The notes: a model not told the origin generated them from the sequence alone. A stretch of DNA of 64,000 nucleotides from Ancylobacter sp. Lp-2 (GCF_020523795.1 NZ_JAJALI010000012.1:1-64000), one strand, 5' to 3'; shown: positions 44,570 to 53,977, counted from the stretch's first letter. Numbers and translations are program-made.

Positions 44570-45753
44570 GGCTGCGCCGCCATCCGGGCTCCACGATCGG
44601 TGCGGATCGCCGTGACCACCGACATGCCCGGCCGCAGCCGCTCCAGCGCCGCCTGCCCTTCGTCAATGGCGATCCGTACCGGAATGCGCTGAACCACCTT
44701 GGTGAAATTGCCGGTCGCGTTGTCGGGCGGCAGCAGCGCGAATTGCGAGCCGCTCGCCGGTGCGATCTGTTCGACATGCCCGCGCAGGGCGACATCGGGC
44801 AGGCCATCCACGGTGATGTCGACCGGCTGGCCCACGGCGACGTTGGGCAGCTGGGTTTCCTTATAGTTGGCGATGACATGGACATGCGGCAGCGGCACCA
44901 GCGCGATGACGCTGGCGCCGGCAGAGACATAGCTGCCGGCCTGCACCAGTCGCTCGCCGACCACGCCGTCCGCCGGTGCGACGATCCGCGTATAGTCGAG
45001 CTGCAGCCTCGCCGCCTTCAGCGTCGCCTGCGCCGCCGCCTGTTCCGCCTCCTGCTGGCGCCGGGTGCCGGAGAGCACGTCCAACTGCCGGCTTTGCGCG
45101 GTCAGGGAGGCCTCGGCGGCCTTCAGGTCCGCCTGCGCCGTCACATGCGCCGCGATCGCCTGCTCGACGCGCTGCTTGGTGCCGGAACCGGTCGGCAGCA
45201 GCGCTTCCTGGCGCTGCCGCTCCTGCCGGCTTTCAAGTTCCTTGGCCACGGCCGAGGCACGTGCGGCATCCGCCTGCTCGATGACCGCGCGCTGGAGCGC
45301 GATCTGGTTCGCGAGGTTGGCAAGGGTCGCCTCCGTTGCGGCGACATTGGCCTCCGCCTTGGCGACGGCGGCGGCGTTGTCGGCCGGATCGATCTCGGCG
45401 ATGAAGTCCCCGGCCCGGACACGCTGGAAGTCCCGGACCCGAAAGCTCTGGACGACGCCGGAGATGCGGCTGGCGACCCGGATGTTCTCCGCGCGGACCT
45501 GCGCGTCGTCGGTCGTTTGGACGGCAGCGAGGCCGACCCAGTCGTTCCAGTGCCCGGCCGAGTACCGCACCAGGGCGAGCACCACAGCGAGGACAAACAG
45601 GGGAATCAACAGACCCCGCAGCAGGCGGCGCGTGGCCTGGCCCCTGCCCGCCCCTGCATGGAGATGGGCATGAGACCCGGCGCCATCGACGGTGGGCGCA
45701 GCCGAGGAAACGCCATTAGTGGCCGGACGGGAAGAGGTGCCGGAGGTAGCCAT
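44566..45753 (-). CDS. EmrA/HlyD-family membrane fusion protein
   Basis: A 395-residue periplasmic adaptor. The start is the ATG at 45753; an upstream ATG at 45798 would run through the operator. The single N-terminal membrane helix is about residues 45-65. A lipoyl-like half motif TDDAQVRAENIRVASRISGVV, a long alpha-hairpin coiled coil rich in Ala, Gln and Glu (about 115-240), the second lipoyl half LQLDYTRIVAPADGVVGE and a beta-barrel follow. It works with the DHA2 transporter encoded next. Confidence 0.92.
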   Translation of the reverse strand: MATSGTSSRPATNGVSSAAPTVDGAGSHAHLHAGAGRGQATRRLLRGLLIPLFVLAVVLALVRYSAGHWNDWVGLAAVQTTDDAQVRAENIRVASRISGVVQSFRVRDFQRVRAGDFIAEIDPADNAAAVAKAEANVAATEATLANLANQIALQRAVIEQADAARASAVAKELESRQERQRQEALLPTGSGTKQRVEQAIAAHVTAQADLKAAEASLTAQSRQLDVLSGTRRQQEAEQAAAQATLKAARLQLDYTRIVAPADGVVGERLVQAGSYVSAGASVIALVPLPHVHVIANYKETQLPNVAVGQPVDITVDGLPDVALRGHVEQIAPASGSQFALLPPDNATGNFTKVVQRIPVRIAIDEGQAALERLRPGMSVVTAIRTDRGARMAAQP

Positions 45754-45770
45754 GTTCGATACCGATCGAC

Positions 45771-45791
45771 ATGTTTCCGCGAGGGAAACAT
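45771..45791. promoter_or_regulatory. Inverted repeat 1 between emrA-like and marR-like genes
   Basis: ATGTTTCC (45771-45778) and GGAAACAT (45784-45791) with a five-base spacer, 18 bases before the emrA-like ATG. Placement fits a MarR operator at the efflux promoter or ribosome-binding region. Confidence 0.6.
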
Positions 45792-45792
45792 A

Positions 45793-45819
45793 TTGCATTG
45801 CTGAAATTCAGTAATGCAA
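45793..45819. promoter_or_regulatory. Inverted repeat 2 between emrA-like and marR-like genes
   Basis: Thirteen-base arms, TTGCATTGCTGAA and TTCAGTAATGCAA, around a single A, with one mismatch. The length and AT-rich symmetry are typical of MarR-family operators. It lies midway in the 110-base divergent spacer and so can silence both directions. Confidence 0.7.
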
Positions 45820-45863
45820 CTATCATGGTCGACATATGGTGCGCAATTGGAGATCGGCCACAG

Positions 45864-46340
45864 ATGGATACGCCTCCGGAAGACGATATCGGCCACCTGC
45901 CGGGATTCCTGATCCGGCGCTGCAATCAGGTCGCCATGGCGATCTTCCTCGACGAGACGTCCGGGTTTGACCTCAGCCCGGCACAATATGGGGCCTTGTC
46001 GGTGGTAGCCGCCGACCCCGGCATCGATCAGACACGCCTGATGGAGCGCTCCGCGCTCGATCGCTCCTCGGTCACCAAATGCGTCGAGCGCCTGGAGGCA
46101 CGTGGCCTTATCCGTCGCGAGGTGGATGCTGCCGACCGGCGCGTGCGTCGGCTTTATGTGACCGAGCAGGGGCAAAACCTACGCCACGCCGTGCGGGAGC
46201 ACGTGTTGCGCAGTCAGGCACGGCTCCTCGCCCCGTTGGGCGCCGAACGCGCGACGCTGCTGCTCGCCATGCTCAAGGAATTGGCCGATTCCCACAACGC
46301 GGCGAGCCGGGTCCCCTTGCGAGACATCGACGCCGCCTGA
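45864..46340 (+). CDS. MarR-family transcriptional regulator of the efflux pump
   Basis: A 158-residue winged-helix regulator. The start is the ATG at 45864 (MDTPPEDD); an earlier ATG at 45771 lies inside the operator. DNA-binding region: DQTRLMERSALDRSSVTKCVERLEARGLIRR, and the wing DAADRRVRRLYVTEQG contains the conserved D-x-R-x-R pattern. Divergent from the emrAB-like pair, so most likely their ligand-released repressor. Confidence 0.9.
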   Translation: MDTPPEDDIGHLPGFLIRRCNQVAMAIFLDETSGFDLSPAQYGALSVVAADPGIDQTRLMERSALDRSSVTKCVERLEARGLIRREVDAADRRVRRLYVTEQGQNLRHAVREHVLRSQARLLAPLGAERATLLLAMLKELADSHNAASRVPLRDIDAA

Positions 46341-46708
46341 GCCCGCCCGCGCATGCGGCAGGCCGAAATCATGAATAGAGCCCTTATCGGCGCTCTCCTC
46401 GCGCACGGCGCCCCTCGGCGCGCCGGCTTCCACGGGCGCCTCCGCAACATGCCATCGAGGAGGCCGCCGCAGTAGCGCGCCGCCCGCCGGCTATTCGCGG
46501 CCACAGCCCTCAAGCGACAGCGGTCGAAACCGCAGCCGCGATGTGGATCGAAAAGAACCCTGGAGCCCGGCACGGCATCTTCCGCTTCGGCGGTCGCACT
46601 ACCTCTCCCTTCCTCCCCGGCTCCGACGTCTCCTCCCACCGCCGCCGGATCACTCCCCGAGTGAGGGGCGATCAAACCCGACACGGCACGTGTCTCTCGG
46701 TGAGACTC
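46341..46708. other. Intergenic region before the antiporter gene, nothing recognised
   Basis: 368 bases with no credible gene, hairpin terminator or strong promoter. An in-frame stop-free stretch runs upstream of the antiporter from 46541, but it is Arg/Gly-rich and unlike a membrane protein N-terminus, so it is treated as untranslated. Confidence 0.5.
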
Positions 46709-48346
46709 ATGAATCTGCTCTGGACCATTCTCGTTCTGCTGGTCGGCGTCGTCGCCACGCACTGGATCAACCGAGCGGTGGGAGGACGCATCGCATTGCC
46801 GCTCATCCAGATCGCGGCCGGCGCCCTTATCGGCTGCGTCACCGATTTCGGCGTGCAGCTGCAGCCGGAGCTGTTCTTCCTGCTGTTCCTGCCGCCGCTT
46901 CTGTTCCTCGACGGCTGGCGGGTACCGAAACGCGACCTGCAGGAGAATGCCACGATTGTTCTGTCCTTCGCCTTCGGGCTGGTCTTTTTCAGCGTATTTG
47001 GCGTCGGACTGCTGCTGCAGGCGATCCTGCCCGCCATGCCTTTGTCGGTCTGCTTCGCGTTGGCGGCGGTCCTCTCGCCCACCGATGTCGTGGCGGCCAC
47101 CGCCATGGTGACCGACGTGCCGATTCCGCGTCGGCTGTTGCGCATTCTGGAAGGCGAGGCCCTGTTCAACGACGCCTCGGGTCTGATCTGCCTGCGCGTG
47201 GCCATTGCCGTGACGATGACCGGCACCTTTCCGTTCTGGCCGTCGCTGGGCGGGCTGGTCTGGGCGGCGATCGGCGGCATCGCGCTCGGCCTCGCCCTCA
47301 GCCGGGCAATCGCCTCCGTCAAATTATGGGTCGCGGCGCGGTTGGGGGAGCACACCTCGTCGCAGATCCTCATCAGCCTGCTGACGCCCTATGGCGCCTA
47401 TCTGCTTGCCGCCGCCATCGGCTGCTCGCCGGTGCTCGCCTCGGTCGCCGCCGGTCTGATGATGAGTTGGATCGAGGTCAGCGGCCAGACGCTCGCCATC
47501 ACCCGCATCCGCCGCAATGCCGTGTGGGAGACACTGCAATTCGCCCTCAACGGCTCGATCTTTCTGCTGCTCGGCGAGCAACTGCCAAGCATATTGCCAC
47601 GGGTCGATGCCGGGGCCGCCGAAAGCGGCCATGCTGGGCTCGGCTGGCTGGCGGTCTATGTGCTGACCGTCATCGTGGCGCTGGCGGTGCTGCGCTTTGT
47701 CTGGATCTGGATCTCGGTCCTCATCTGGCTTCGCTTCCACCCGGCGCCCGCTCGCGGCCGGCGCCTGCCGAACACACGCTTGGTCCTCGCGATGTCGGTG
47801 GCGGGCGTCCGGGGTGCCGTCACCCTGGCCGGAGCGCTCAGCCTGCCGCTCGTGTTGCCCGACGGCCTGCCCTTCCCCTCCCGCGATCTCGCCATACTGA
47901 TCGCCGCCGGGGTGATACTCGGCTCGCTCGTCCTCGCCAATATCGGCCTGCCGCGGCTGCTGAAGGGCATTTCCCTGCCGCCGGAGCCCCGCGAAGATCA
48001 GCAGGAGCGCATGGCGCGTATCGAGGCCGCTCGGGCGGCGATCACCGCGCTGGGCCGGGCCGGAGAACACGAAGGTATCCAGGAGGGGCGCCACCTGACA
48101 GCCGTCGCCCTGGTCGCCGACTACTACCAGCATCGTCTGGCGCAACTGCAGCCGGAGGCGCAGGCGGCACGCGACGAGGAGACGCTGCACGATGAGGAAC
48201 GGCTGCACGTACTGGCTTTGAAGGCGGAGAGCACGACGATCATCGACATGGTGCGCAGCCATCGCATATCGAGCGACCTCGCGCGCAAATTGCTGCGCGA
48301 AACCGATCTGGCGCAAGCCGCCTTCGAAACCGCGGCCGAAGGCTGA
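46709..48346 (+). CDS. CPA1-family Na+/H+ antiporter (NhaP type)
   Basis: A 545-residue antiporter. The start MNLLWTILVLLVGVVATHW at 46709 gives a proper first membrane helix. About 12 hydrophobic segments cover residues 1-425, with the CPA1 motifs LFLPPLLFLDGW, AVLSPTDVVAATAM, GEALFNDASGLICLR and SVAGVRGAVTLAGALSLPL. The charged C-terminal 110 residues are a cytoplasmic regulatory tail. Roles are pH and sodium homeostasis. It is monocistronic, convergent with the L,D-transpeptidase gene. Confidence 0.9.
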   Translation: MNLLWTILVLLVGVVATHWINRAVGGRIALPLIQIAAGALIGCVTDFGVQLQPELFFLLFLPPLLFLDGWRVPKRDLQENATIVLSFAFGLVFFSVFGVGLLLQAILPAMPLSVCFALAAVLSPTDVVAATAMVTDVPIPRRLLRILEGEALFNDASGLICLRVAIAVTMTGTFPFWPSLGGLVWAAIGGIALGLALSRAIASVKLWVAARLGEHTSSQILISLLTPYGAYLLAAAIGCSPVLASVAAGLMMSWIEVSGQTLAITRIRRNAVWETLQFALNGSIFLLLGEQLPSILPRVDAGAAESGHAGLGWLAVYVLTVIVALAVLRFVWIWISVLIWLRFHPAPARGRRLPNTRLVLAMSVAGVRGAVTLAGALSLPLVLPDGLPFPSRDLAILIAAGVILGSLVLANIGLPRLLKGISLPPEPREDQQERMARIEAARAAITALGRAGEHEGIQEGRHLTAVALVADYYQHRLAQLQPEAQAARDEETLHDEERLHVLALKAESTTIIDMVRSHRISSDLARKLLRETDLAQAAFETAAEG

Positions 48347-48471
48347 GCCAGCGCGAATCTGGATTGGCGCCGAGATGCCGACGATCATTTCGGGCAAGGA
48401 CGTCGCAAGCACGCCAGGGGGCCCGCGGCCTTCGGCCACTGGAAACACCAGACCCGCTGTCGATATCGGCG

Positions 48472-49458
48472 TTACTCCACGAATCGCACCGGCAGCCCCT
48501 TCCTCGCCAGAGCGGCCAGTTCTTCCACGTCCCAATTCGTCAGCCGAACGCAGCCATGAGACGACGTCTTGCTGACCTTGCTCGGCTCAGGCGTCCCGTG
48601 GATCCCGAAGGTCGGTTTCGAAAGCGCGATCCATACCGTACCGACGGGATTGTTCGGCCCCCGGGGCAGCACGAGTTTCCGCTTGTTGCGGCCCTGCTGG
48701 AAGTTCTTCTGGGGATCGTAGTGATAAGTCGGATTCTTCACGATCCGCTCGACGGTGTACTCGCCGGTCGGCGAAGGCGTGTCATCGCTGCCGATCGTCG
48801 CCGGATAGCTCGCGAGGACGAGGTCGCCCGGGCCATAGACGGACACCATGCCGGTCGTCTTGTTCGCCTCGATCCGTTCCGCCGCGACATAAGCCGGTGC
48901 GCGATCAACCGACACCACGACGATCCGCTCGCCGATCTTGCGAAATTTCGCTTTGGGATTCAGCTCGTTGAGCAGGCCTTCGCTCATATGAAAGCGCTCG
49001 GCCAGCATCTCCAACGGGTTGGTGTAGGCAAGGCGCCTCAGCCGCGCCTGTCGCGCATAATCCCGTGGTATGGAACGGACAAAGCGGGCCGAAACGTCCT
49101 TCCTCGAGAGCGTGTAACTGACGACGATTCCACCATTGGAACCCGCGGTAAGCGCCACCCATGTCCTTTGGTCGAGGTCATCGCCGTCACCGGGACCATT
49201 CCCGCGACGGAACTGCGCCAACGCCTTGCGAAAATTCTTGCCATCCAGTCCGTCGATCTCGCCCGGGGAGATGCTGCGCCGGCTGAGCAGAACCTGGGCC
49301 GCGACAATCAGCGGATCCGGCCGAGCGACGTTCTTCCCGCTCCTAGCGGGCATTTCCCGGAATTCGGCGGTGTTCACGCTTTCGGCAGTCAGCGCGAATC
49401 CGACGCTGCTGGAAAGAGCGAGGACGATCGCTGAGGCGAGGGCGATGAGGATCTTCAT
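48472..49458 (-). CDS. L,D-transpeptidase (YkuD family)
   Basis: A 328-residue periplasmic cell-wall enzyme with a Sec signal (residues 1-22). A putative peptidoglycan-binding-like segment follows (about 50-105), then a LysM-like stretch (NPLEMLAERFHMSEGLLNELN, about 148-183), and a C-terminal YkuD domain (about 205-325). The catalytic triad region GIHGTPE with H287 and SSHGCVRL with H301 and C303 is complete. It forms 3-3 peptidoglycan cross-links or anchors proteins to meso-diaminopimelate, as is common in Hyphomicrobiales. Confidence 0.93.
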   Translation of the reverse strand: MKILIALASAIVLALSSSVGFALTAESVNTAEFREMPARSGKNVARPDPLIVAAQVLLSRRSISPGEIDGLDGKNFRKALAQFRRGNGPGDGDDLDQRTWVALTAGSNGGIVVSYTLSRKDVSARFVRSIPRDYARQARLRRLAYTNPLEMLAERFHMSEGLLNELNPKAKFRKIGERIVVVSVDRAPAYVAAERIEANKTTGMVSVYGPGDLVLASYPATIGSDDTPSPTGEYTVERIVKNPTYHYDPQKNFQQGRNKRKLVLPRGPNNPVGTVWIALSKPTFGIHGTPEPSKVSKTSSHGCVRLTNWDVEELAALARKGLPVRFVE

Positions 49459-49719
49459 GTGCGATCCCTGACGACAGTCACCTCAACACGCCGGGCCGCC
49501 CTTCGTTCCACGCCGAGGGCGACGTCATGGCCTGAGGCCGGGCACAGCCAGATCACGACCACCCACCGCTACAATCGCGTCACCTTTGAAGAAGACCGCC
49601 TGCGTCGCCGAACTGCGCGTCGCGAGCCGTAAGAACGAGGCGTGAACCAATCGCTGGAACGTCTGGAATGTCTCACTTTCCCCAGAGTGGGGGAAACCCT
49701 TGCAGGTAAAGTGTTAGAG

Positions 49720-49796
49720 TGGCGCGCCCGAAAGGATTCGAACCTCTGACCCCCAGATTCGTAGTCTGGTGCTCTATCCAGCTGAGCTACGGGCGC
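49720..49796 (-). tRNA. tRNA-Arg (anticodon ACG)
   Basis: Read on the minus strand: acceptor stem GCGCCCG paired with CGGGCGC, D-loop AGCTCAGCTGGATAGAGC, anticodon arm CCAGA-CTACGAA-TCTGG with anticodon ACG, and T-arm GGTTCGAATCC. Discriminator G and an encoded CCA end it at 49720. The cloverleaf is complete, 77 bases with CCA. The A34 would be edited to inosine to read CGU, CGC and CGA. Confidence 0.97.
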
Positions 49797-49972
49797 CCGG
49801 CCGGGGTCGTAAGACCCGCTGGCCTTCGTCGCGGAGGCGGTACCCCTCGCGAGAGGCCCGTCAGCTACCCCGTTTCCGCAGACAATGCAACATCCCTGTC
49901 GCAATGGATCGCGGGGAAAGCCGATCCGCTTGTGGAAAGATTTTCGCGCGCCACACCGGCGGAACGTCGCGC

Positions 49973-51256
49973 TCACCGCACCTCGAACGGCAGATTCGCC
50001 GTCGCGGCCGCGCCGCGGCCATCACGAATCTCGACGAAAAGTCGATATTTTCCAACGGGTAACGCCCGCACCCGCGCGCCATTCTCCGTCGCGACGACGG
50101 CATCGGCCATCACCTCGGCGTCCGGTTCGAAATCGCCGGCAACGGTGCGGATGCGGGATTCCTGCCGGACGACCCAACGAATGTCCAAACGATCGCCATC
50201 GGGATCGCTTGCCGCCAGCTCCACCTGCCAAGGCTCGGAAGCTCCGACGCTGGCATAGGGCTGGGAGGGGTTCGCGACGAGGCGTAGAGCGGCGATGCGC
50301 GGGGCATGGTTGCCCTCCGGCGTCCGGCCGCCCCACGCCTCCGCCATCGATTCGGCGGCCTCGGTCCATTCGCCGGAAGGCAGGCGCAGGCTGTGCCAGC
50401 TCGGCGTCACCTCCTGCTTCCAGCCCCAGAAAAATAGAATGATACCAACGCCTTGCTTGTCCAGCGCCGCGATATAGCGCCTCAGCTCGATCGCCTTCTG
50501 GGTGGAGGTCAGCTCAAAGGGCGCGCCCCAGGGGGCGGTGGCGGCCTGCCACTGACCGCGCGCGCCGAGCTCGGTGATGACGATGGGTCCGGTCCAGCCC
50601 TGGTCGCGGGCGCGGGCGACGACGGAATAAAGCGCGTCGCCATAAGCATTTATGCCGAGCACATCGATGCTCGGCGCCGCCACGCGCAGCTTCGCCACCT
50701 TGTCGGCGCCGGTCTCGGCCAGCACGGCGATGCGCGGATGCGCGGGATCGGCGGCCTTCACCATCGCCGCCACCTCCTCGATGGCGGGCCAGACGGCACC
50801 GTCGTCGGCCAGCTCGGATTCGACCTCGTTGCCGATGCCCCACATCAGCAAGGCCGGATGATCCTTATATTTCTCAACGGTTTGGCTGAAGTCGGCGAGC
50901 TGCTTGTCCACGAAAGCGCGGTCGGCATAGTCGACGCCGCGACGGGGATGCTCGACCCACAGGCCGACGATCACCTTCAAGCCCGCCTGCTGCGCGGCAT
51001 CGAGCACCGGGCCGGGATCGCCGCCATAGGTGCGCACCGTGGTGGCGCCGAGGCCGGCGAGCTCGCCGAGTTGCTGCTCCCCCGCCGCGCCGCGAATCGC
51101 GAAGGCCTTTCCGTCGACGACGACCTGCGTGCCGGAGACACTGACGGGGGCGGCCATCGCGGCTCCGGGTAGTGCAGTGAGGTGGACGATCAGACCAATA
51201 AGGCCGATCAGACCGGCGATCAGGGTACGCGCCGACCGGCGCCGGGAATCAGCCAT
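49973..51256 (-). CDS. Secreted or anchored TIM-barrel glycoside hydrolase-like protein
   Basis: A 427-residue protein. The ATG at 51256 lies within the 3' end of the upstream kinase gene (8-base overlap), so expression is coupled. A hydrophobic segment (about 10-35) acts as signal or anchor. The (beta/alpha)8 domain (about 38-320) resembles the catalytic domain of family 2/5-type hydrolases, with acid/base candidate E144 in WGIGNEVES and nucleophile candidate E229 in VITELGARG. A C-terminal Ig-like or cadherin-like domain (about 330-427) contains LAASDPDGDRLDIRW. The glycan substrate is unknown; a periplasmic glucan or exopolysaccharide is plausible. Confidence 0.8.
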   Translation of the reverse strand: MADSRRRSARTLIAGLIGLIGLIVHLTALPGAAMAAPVSVSGTQVVVDGKAFAIRGAAGEQQLGELAGLGATTVRTYGGDPGPVLDAAQQAGLKVIVGLWVEHPRRGVDYADRAFVDKQLADFSQTVEKYKDHPALLMWGIGNEVESELADDGAVWPAIEEVAAMVKAADPAHPRIAVLAETGADKVAKLRVAAPSIDVLGINAYGDALYSVVARARDQGWTGPIVITELGARGQWQAATAPWGAPFELTSTQKAIELRRYIAALDKQGVGIILFFWGWKQEVTPSWHSLRLPSGEWTEAAESMAEAWGGRTPEGNHAPRIAALRLVANPSQPYASVGASEPWQVELAASDPDGDRLDIRWVVRQESRIRTVAGDFEPDAEVMADAVVATENGARVRALPVGKYRLFVEIRDGRGAAATANLPFEVR

Positions 51257-52808
51257 GCGACCGCAGCGCCCGGTGAGCCTCGAGATCGACCGGGCGGTCG
51301 GGAATGCGCAGCTGGAAGGTAGCGCCGATGGTGCCGGGCACCAGGCGGATCTCGCCGCCATGCGCCTGCATCAGCTCGGCGGCGATGGCGAGGCCGAGGC
51401 CGGTGCCGCCGCGCCGCGCCGAGCCCTGGAAGGCCTCGAACAGGTGCACCCGCGCCGCCTCCGGCACGCCGGGGCCGGTATCGGCGACCTCGACCACCAC
51501 GGTGGAGCCCTCGCGGCGGCCGGTGACGCGGATCTGGTCGCGCAGCGGGTCGTTGGGGGCGCGGGCGGCGAGCGCCTCCACGGCGTTGCGGCAGAGATTC
51601 AGCAGCACACGGAACAACTGGTCGGGATCGGCGTCGACCTTGAGGCCGCGCTCCACCGAATCCACCCAGCCGATGGCGGCGCCGTCCTCGGCGCTTAGCC
51701 CCAGCGTCGCCTGCACGTCGGCGATCAGCGGCGCCAGCGCCACCATGCGCCGCTCCGGCGGCGGCTCCTGCGCCTTGCCGTAGGCGAGCGTGTGCTCGCA
51801 ATAGGCGATGGCACGGTCGAGCGCCGCCTCGAGCTTCGGCGCGAAGCGCTGCACGGCGGGATCGCGGATCATGGCGAGCCGGTCGGAAAGCAGCTGCACC
51901 GAGGCGAGCAGGTTGCGCAAATCGTGGTTGATCTTGGAGACGGCCAGCCCCAGCGCCGCCAGCCGGCTCTTCTGCTGCAGCGTCTCGCGGATCTGCCGCT
52001 GCATCTCGGTGAATTCGCGCTCCGCCTGGCCGATCTCGTCCATGCGGGCGGTGGGATCGAGCGCCGCCGGCAGCGCGCCGGGCGCCTCGCGGAAGGCGAC
52101 CATGCGCTGGGTGAGCCGGCGCATCGGCCGCACGAACATCCAGGCGAGGCCGAGATAGATCAGCCCGCCGGTCAGCGCGGCGATGATCAGCGACACCAGC
52201 ACCAGGTTGCGGGTGAAGCGCAGCATGGCCTTGCGCAGCGGCGTCTCGTCGATGACGATCTCGACGAAGCCGCCGAGCCGCGGCGGGGTGCCGACCACGC
52301 GGATGATCCGCCCGTCGGGCGCGAACAGCGTGTCCACCGCCTCGCTCACCGCCTGCCACGGCCCGACATCGCGCAGGTCGACATGCAGGTCGACCTCCGG
52401 CGGCATGTCGGTGGAGGCGAGCAGCCGGCGGGTATCGTTGCGCTTCAGCGCGACGGTGATGGCGCCGACGCTGCCCAGCAGCTCGCGGGTGAGATCGGGC
52501 GGCACCATCTCCTGCGGCGCCACGTCCAGCACCAGCGCGGCGGTGCGGGCGGCGGCGAGCCGGTCCGACAGCCAGTTGACCCGGTAGGCGGCGATCGACG
52601 GCACGATGATCAAAAGTTCCGCCAGCACCACGAAGGCGACGGTGAAGGCCAGCAGCTTGCCGGACAGGCCGAGATGGCGGGACGGCCTCCGCGCTGCCGT
52701 CCCCGGCGCGCCGGCCGGCCGCGCAGCCGTCTCCGCCGCCGCCGCGGACGGCAGCGTGCGCTCGGAGAGCGCAGCCAGAGGCGAAGCGGCATCGAGAGGC
52801 GTCGTCAT
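51249..52808 (-). CDS. Membrane sensor histidine kinase (orphan)
   Basis: A 519-residue sensor kinase. Pro/Ala-rich N-terminus, first membrane helix about 52-72, periplasmic sensor about 75-198, second helix about 202-224, HAMP, then a coiled coil. The phospho-acceptor candidate H295 lies in KINHDLRNLLAS, an unusual HDLRN box in place of the common HELRTP. Glycine boxes VADTGPGVP and GGTGLGLAIA are intact. No response regulator is adjacent; instead the gene overlaps a glycoside-hydrolase gene. Confidence 0.87.
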   Translation of the reverse strand: MTTPLDAASPLAALSERTLPSAAAAETAARPAGAPGTAARRPSRHLGLSGKLLAFTVAFVVLAELLIIVPSIAAYRVNWLSDRLAAARTAALVLDVAPQEMVPPDLTRELLGSVGAITVALKRNDTRRLLASTDMPPEVDLHVDLRDVGPWQAVSEAVDTLFAPDGRIIRVVGTPPRLGGFVEIVIDETPLRKAMLRFTRNLVLVSLIIAALTGGLIYLGLAWMFVRPMRRLTQRMVAFREAPGALPAALDPTARMDEIGQAEREFTEMQRQIRETLQQKSRLAALGLAVSKINHDLRNLLASVQLLSDRLAMIRDPAVQRFAPKLEAALDRAIAYCEHTLAYGKAQEPPPERRMVALAPLIADVQATLGLSAEDGAAIGWVDSVERGLKVDADPDQLFRVLLNLCRNAVEALAARAPNDPLRDQIRVTGRREGSTVVVEVADTGPGVPEAARVHLFEAFQGSARRGGTGLGLAIAAELMQAHGGEIRLVPGTIGATFQLRIPDRPVDLEAHRALRSHG

Positions 52809-53410
52809 CGCAGCCTTATCTGGTCATGGCCGGCCCTACGGCCAGAGACGCACGTCGGCGCGTCGCACGGAATCGTGAAAAGCATATAGGAGCGAATGCG
52901 GCCATGGCGAGGCCGCGCCGGGTACCGACCCGGCAAGGTCGTTCAAAATGGCCCTTCGTGATGAAGTCCGCAGGCCAACCGGCCGAGCCCCCCGGCGCAG
53001 GCTGGCGGCGATTCCGGCCGCCGGGCCGGGGATCGTCCGGGACATGATCCCCCGTGCCGGAAAGATCATCGAAAAGACGATTCCCCGGCCTCGATCGGGA
53101 AGCGATCCCGGAAGCCTCGGGGGAACCAAAGCCTGGAGGAAACACTGCCCGGCCGATGCAGGCGGCATGACGACCGGCGCCGGCTGGGCCTCGCTTCGGT
53201 GATTCTCTCACCCGGCGCCTCGCCATCAGGCCGAGCGGAGGAGCCGCCAGCGCTACACACGGCATGCGCCGCCGCCCCGGCATCGGCACGTTTCGCAAGC
53301 CGCCGGAGGGAACGGCGTGCGATAGGGGTCGCGTTTCCGATCGCGCCGCGCGCCCTCGCTTGCCGCCCCTTCGATCCTCACCGGCAGCATCGCGCCCCCG
53401 GCGCCGTCCA

Positions 53411-53430
53411 CCTTCCCCTACGGGAGAAGG
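53411..53430. repeat. REP-like palindrome, CCTTCCCC...GGGAGAAGG type
   Basis: CCTTCCCCTA next to CGGGAGAAGG, an imperfect palindrome of the kind repeated between genes in many alphaproteobacteria. Single copy here; related arms occur in the repeat field at 59.7-60.1 kb. Confidence 0.4.
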
Positions 53431-53810
53431 ACGCGTCGCGAGGCGCCGGCAGCCGGCCGCCGGCCGCAACGTCTTGAACCGTGGCGAGGAACCTTCTCGC
53501 CGCCACGATAGAACAGCACCGCACCGGCATCCGGTTCGAGGCGAAACGCGCGACCGGCACCGTGCGGCCGAGGCCGGTCGCATGCCGGCCCTTGCAGGAT
53601 TGGGGCTTGGGTGAGCCATGCGGCGTCGAAGAACGTCCGCCGCTCCCCGAACGTCGGGGGCTGCCCTCCGCTGCCGATTGGGATATGCATCACGCTCTCA
53701 TGCGCCTGCTCTTGCGCGGCGCGGGGATCCCGCCAGGCCGCCGCCCTGCGACGCCGCATGACGCCGCCGCCCCGCCTCGCGAGAGACGCAGAGGAATGGG
53801 ACAAGGCGCG

Positions 53811-53839
53811 TTGACTTGTCTGCCTCCTCCCCCTATAAG
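53811..53839 (+). promoter_or_regulatory. Sigma-70 type promoter for rpmH-rnpA-yidC
   Basis: TTGACT (53811-53816) and TATAAG (53834-53839) with a 17-base spacer (or CTATAA with 16). It lies about 140 bases before the rpmH start and is the best promoter match in the region, as expected for a ribosomal-protein operon. Confidence 0.7.
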
Positions 53840-53977
53840 CCGCCTCCGAACCTCGGCTGCCCTGGCGGCCGGGCTGCCTCTCATATTGACGCAAGAGTGC
53901 CGCACCATCGTTGCGGCCGGCGGTCGAGGGGGGCATTCCGGTCCCGGGCGGCATAACCAGACTGCGGAGAGACACCC

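Larger units (their letters stand above)
52809..53977. other. 1.17-kb region upstream of rpmH without recognisable genes
   Basis: Open frames exist on both strands but are Arg/Pro/Gly-rich, lack family motifs and conflict with each other, so none is called. The stretch contains a REP-like palindrome near 53411-53430 and the rpmH promoter at its right end. I recognise no tRNA, tmRNA, RNase P RNA or riboswitch pattern. No cluster of DnaA boxes was noticed. Confidence 0.5.

Noticed and set aside
49720..49796. tRNA-Arg as attachment site of an integrated element
   Set aside because: No integrase gene, no repeated 3' end of the tRNA and no foreign-looking genes nearby.
52816..53619. Minus-strand open frame of 267 codons upstream of the kinase
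   Set aside because: Arg/Pro/Gly-rich, no recognisable motif, conflicts with other frames of equal quality in the same stretch.
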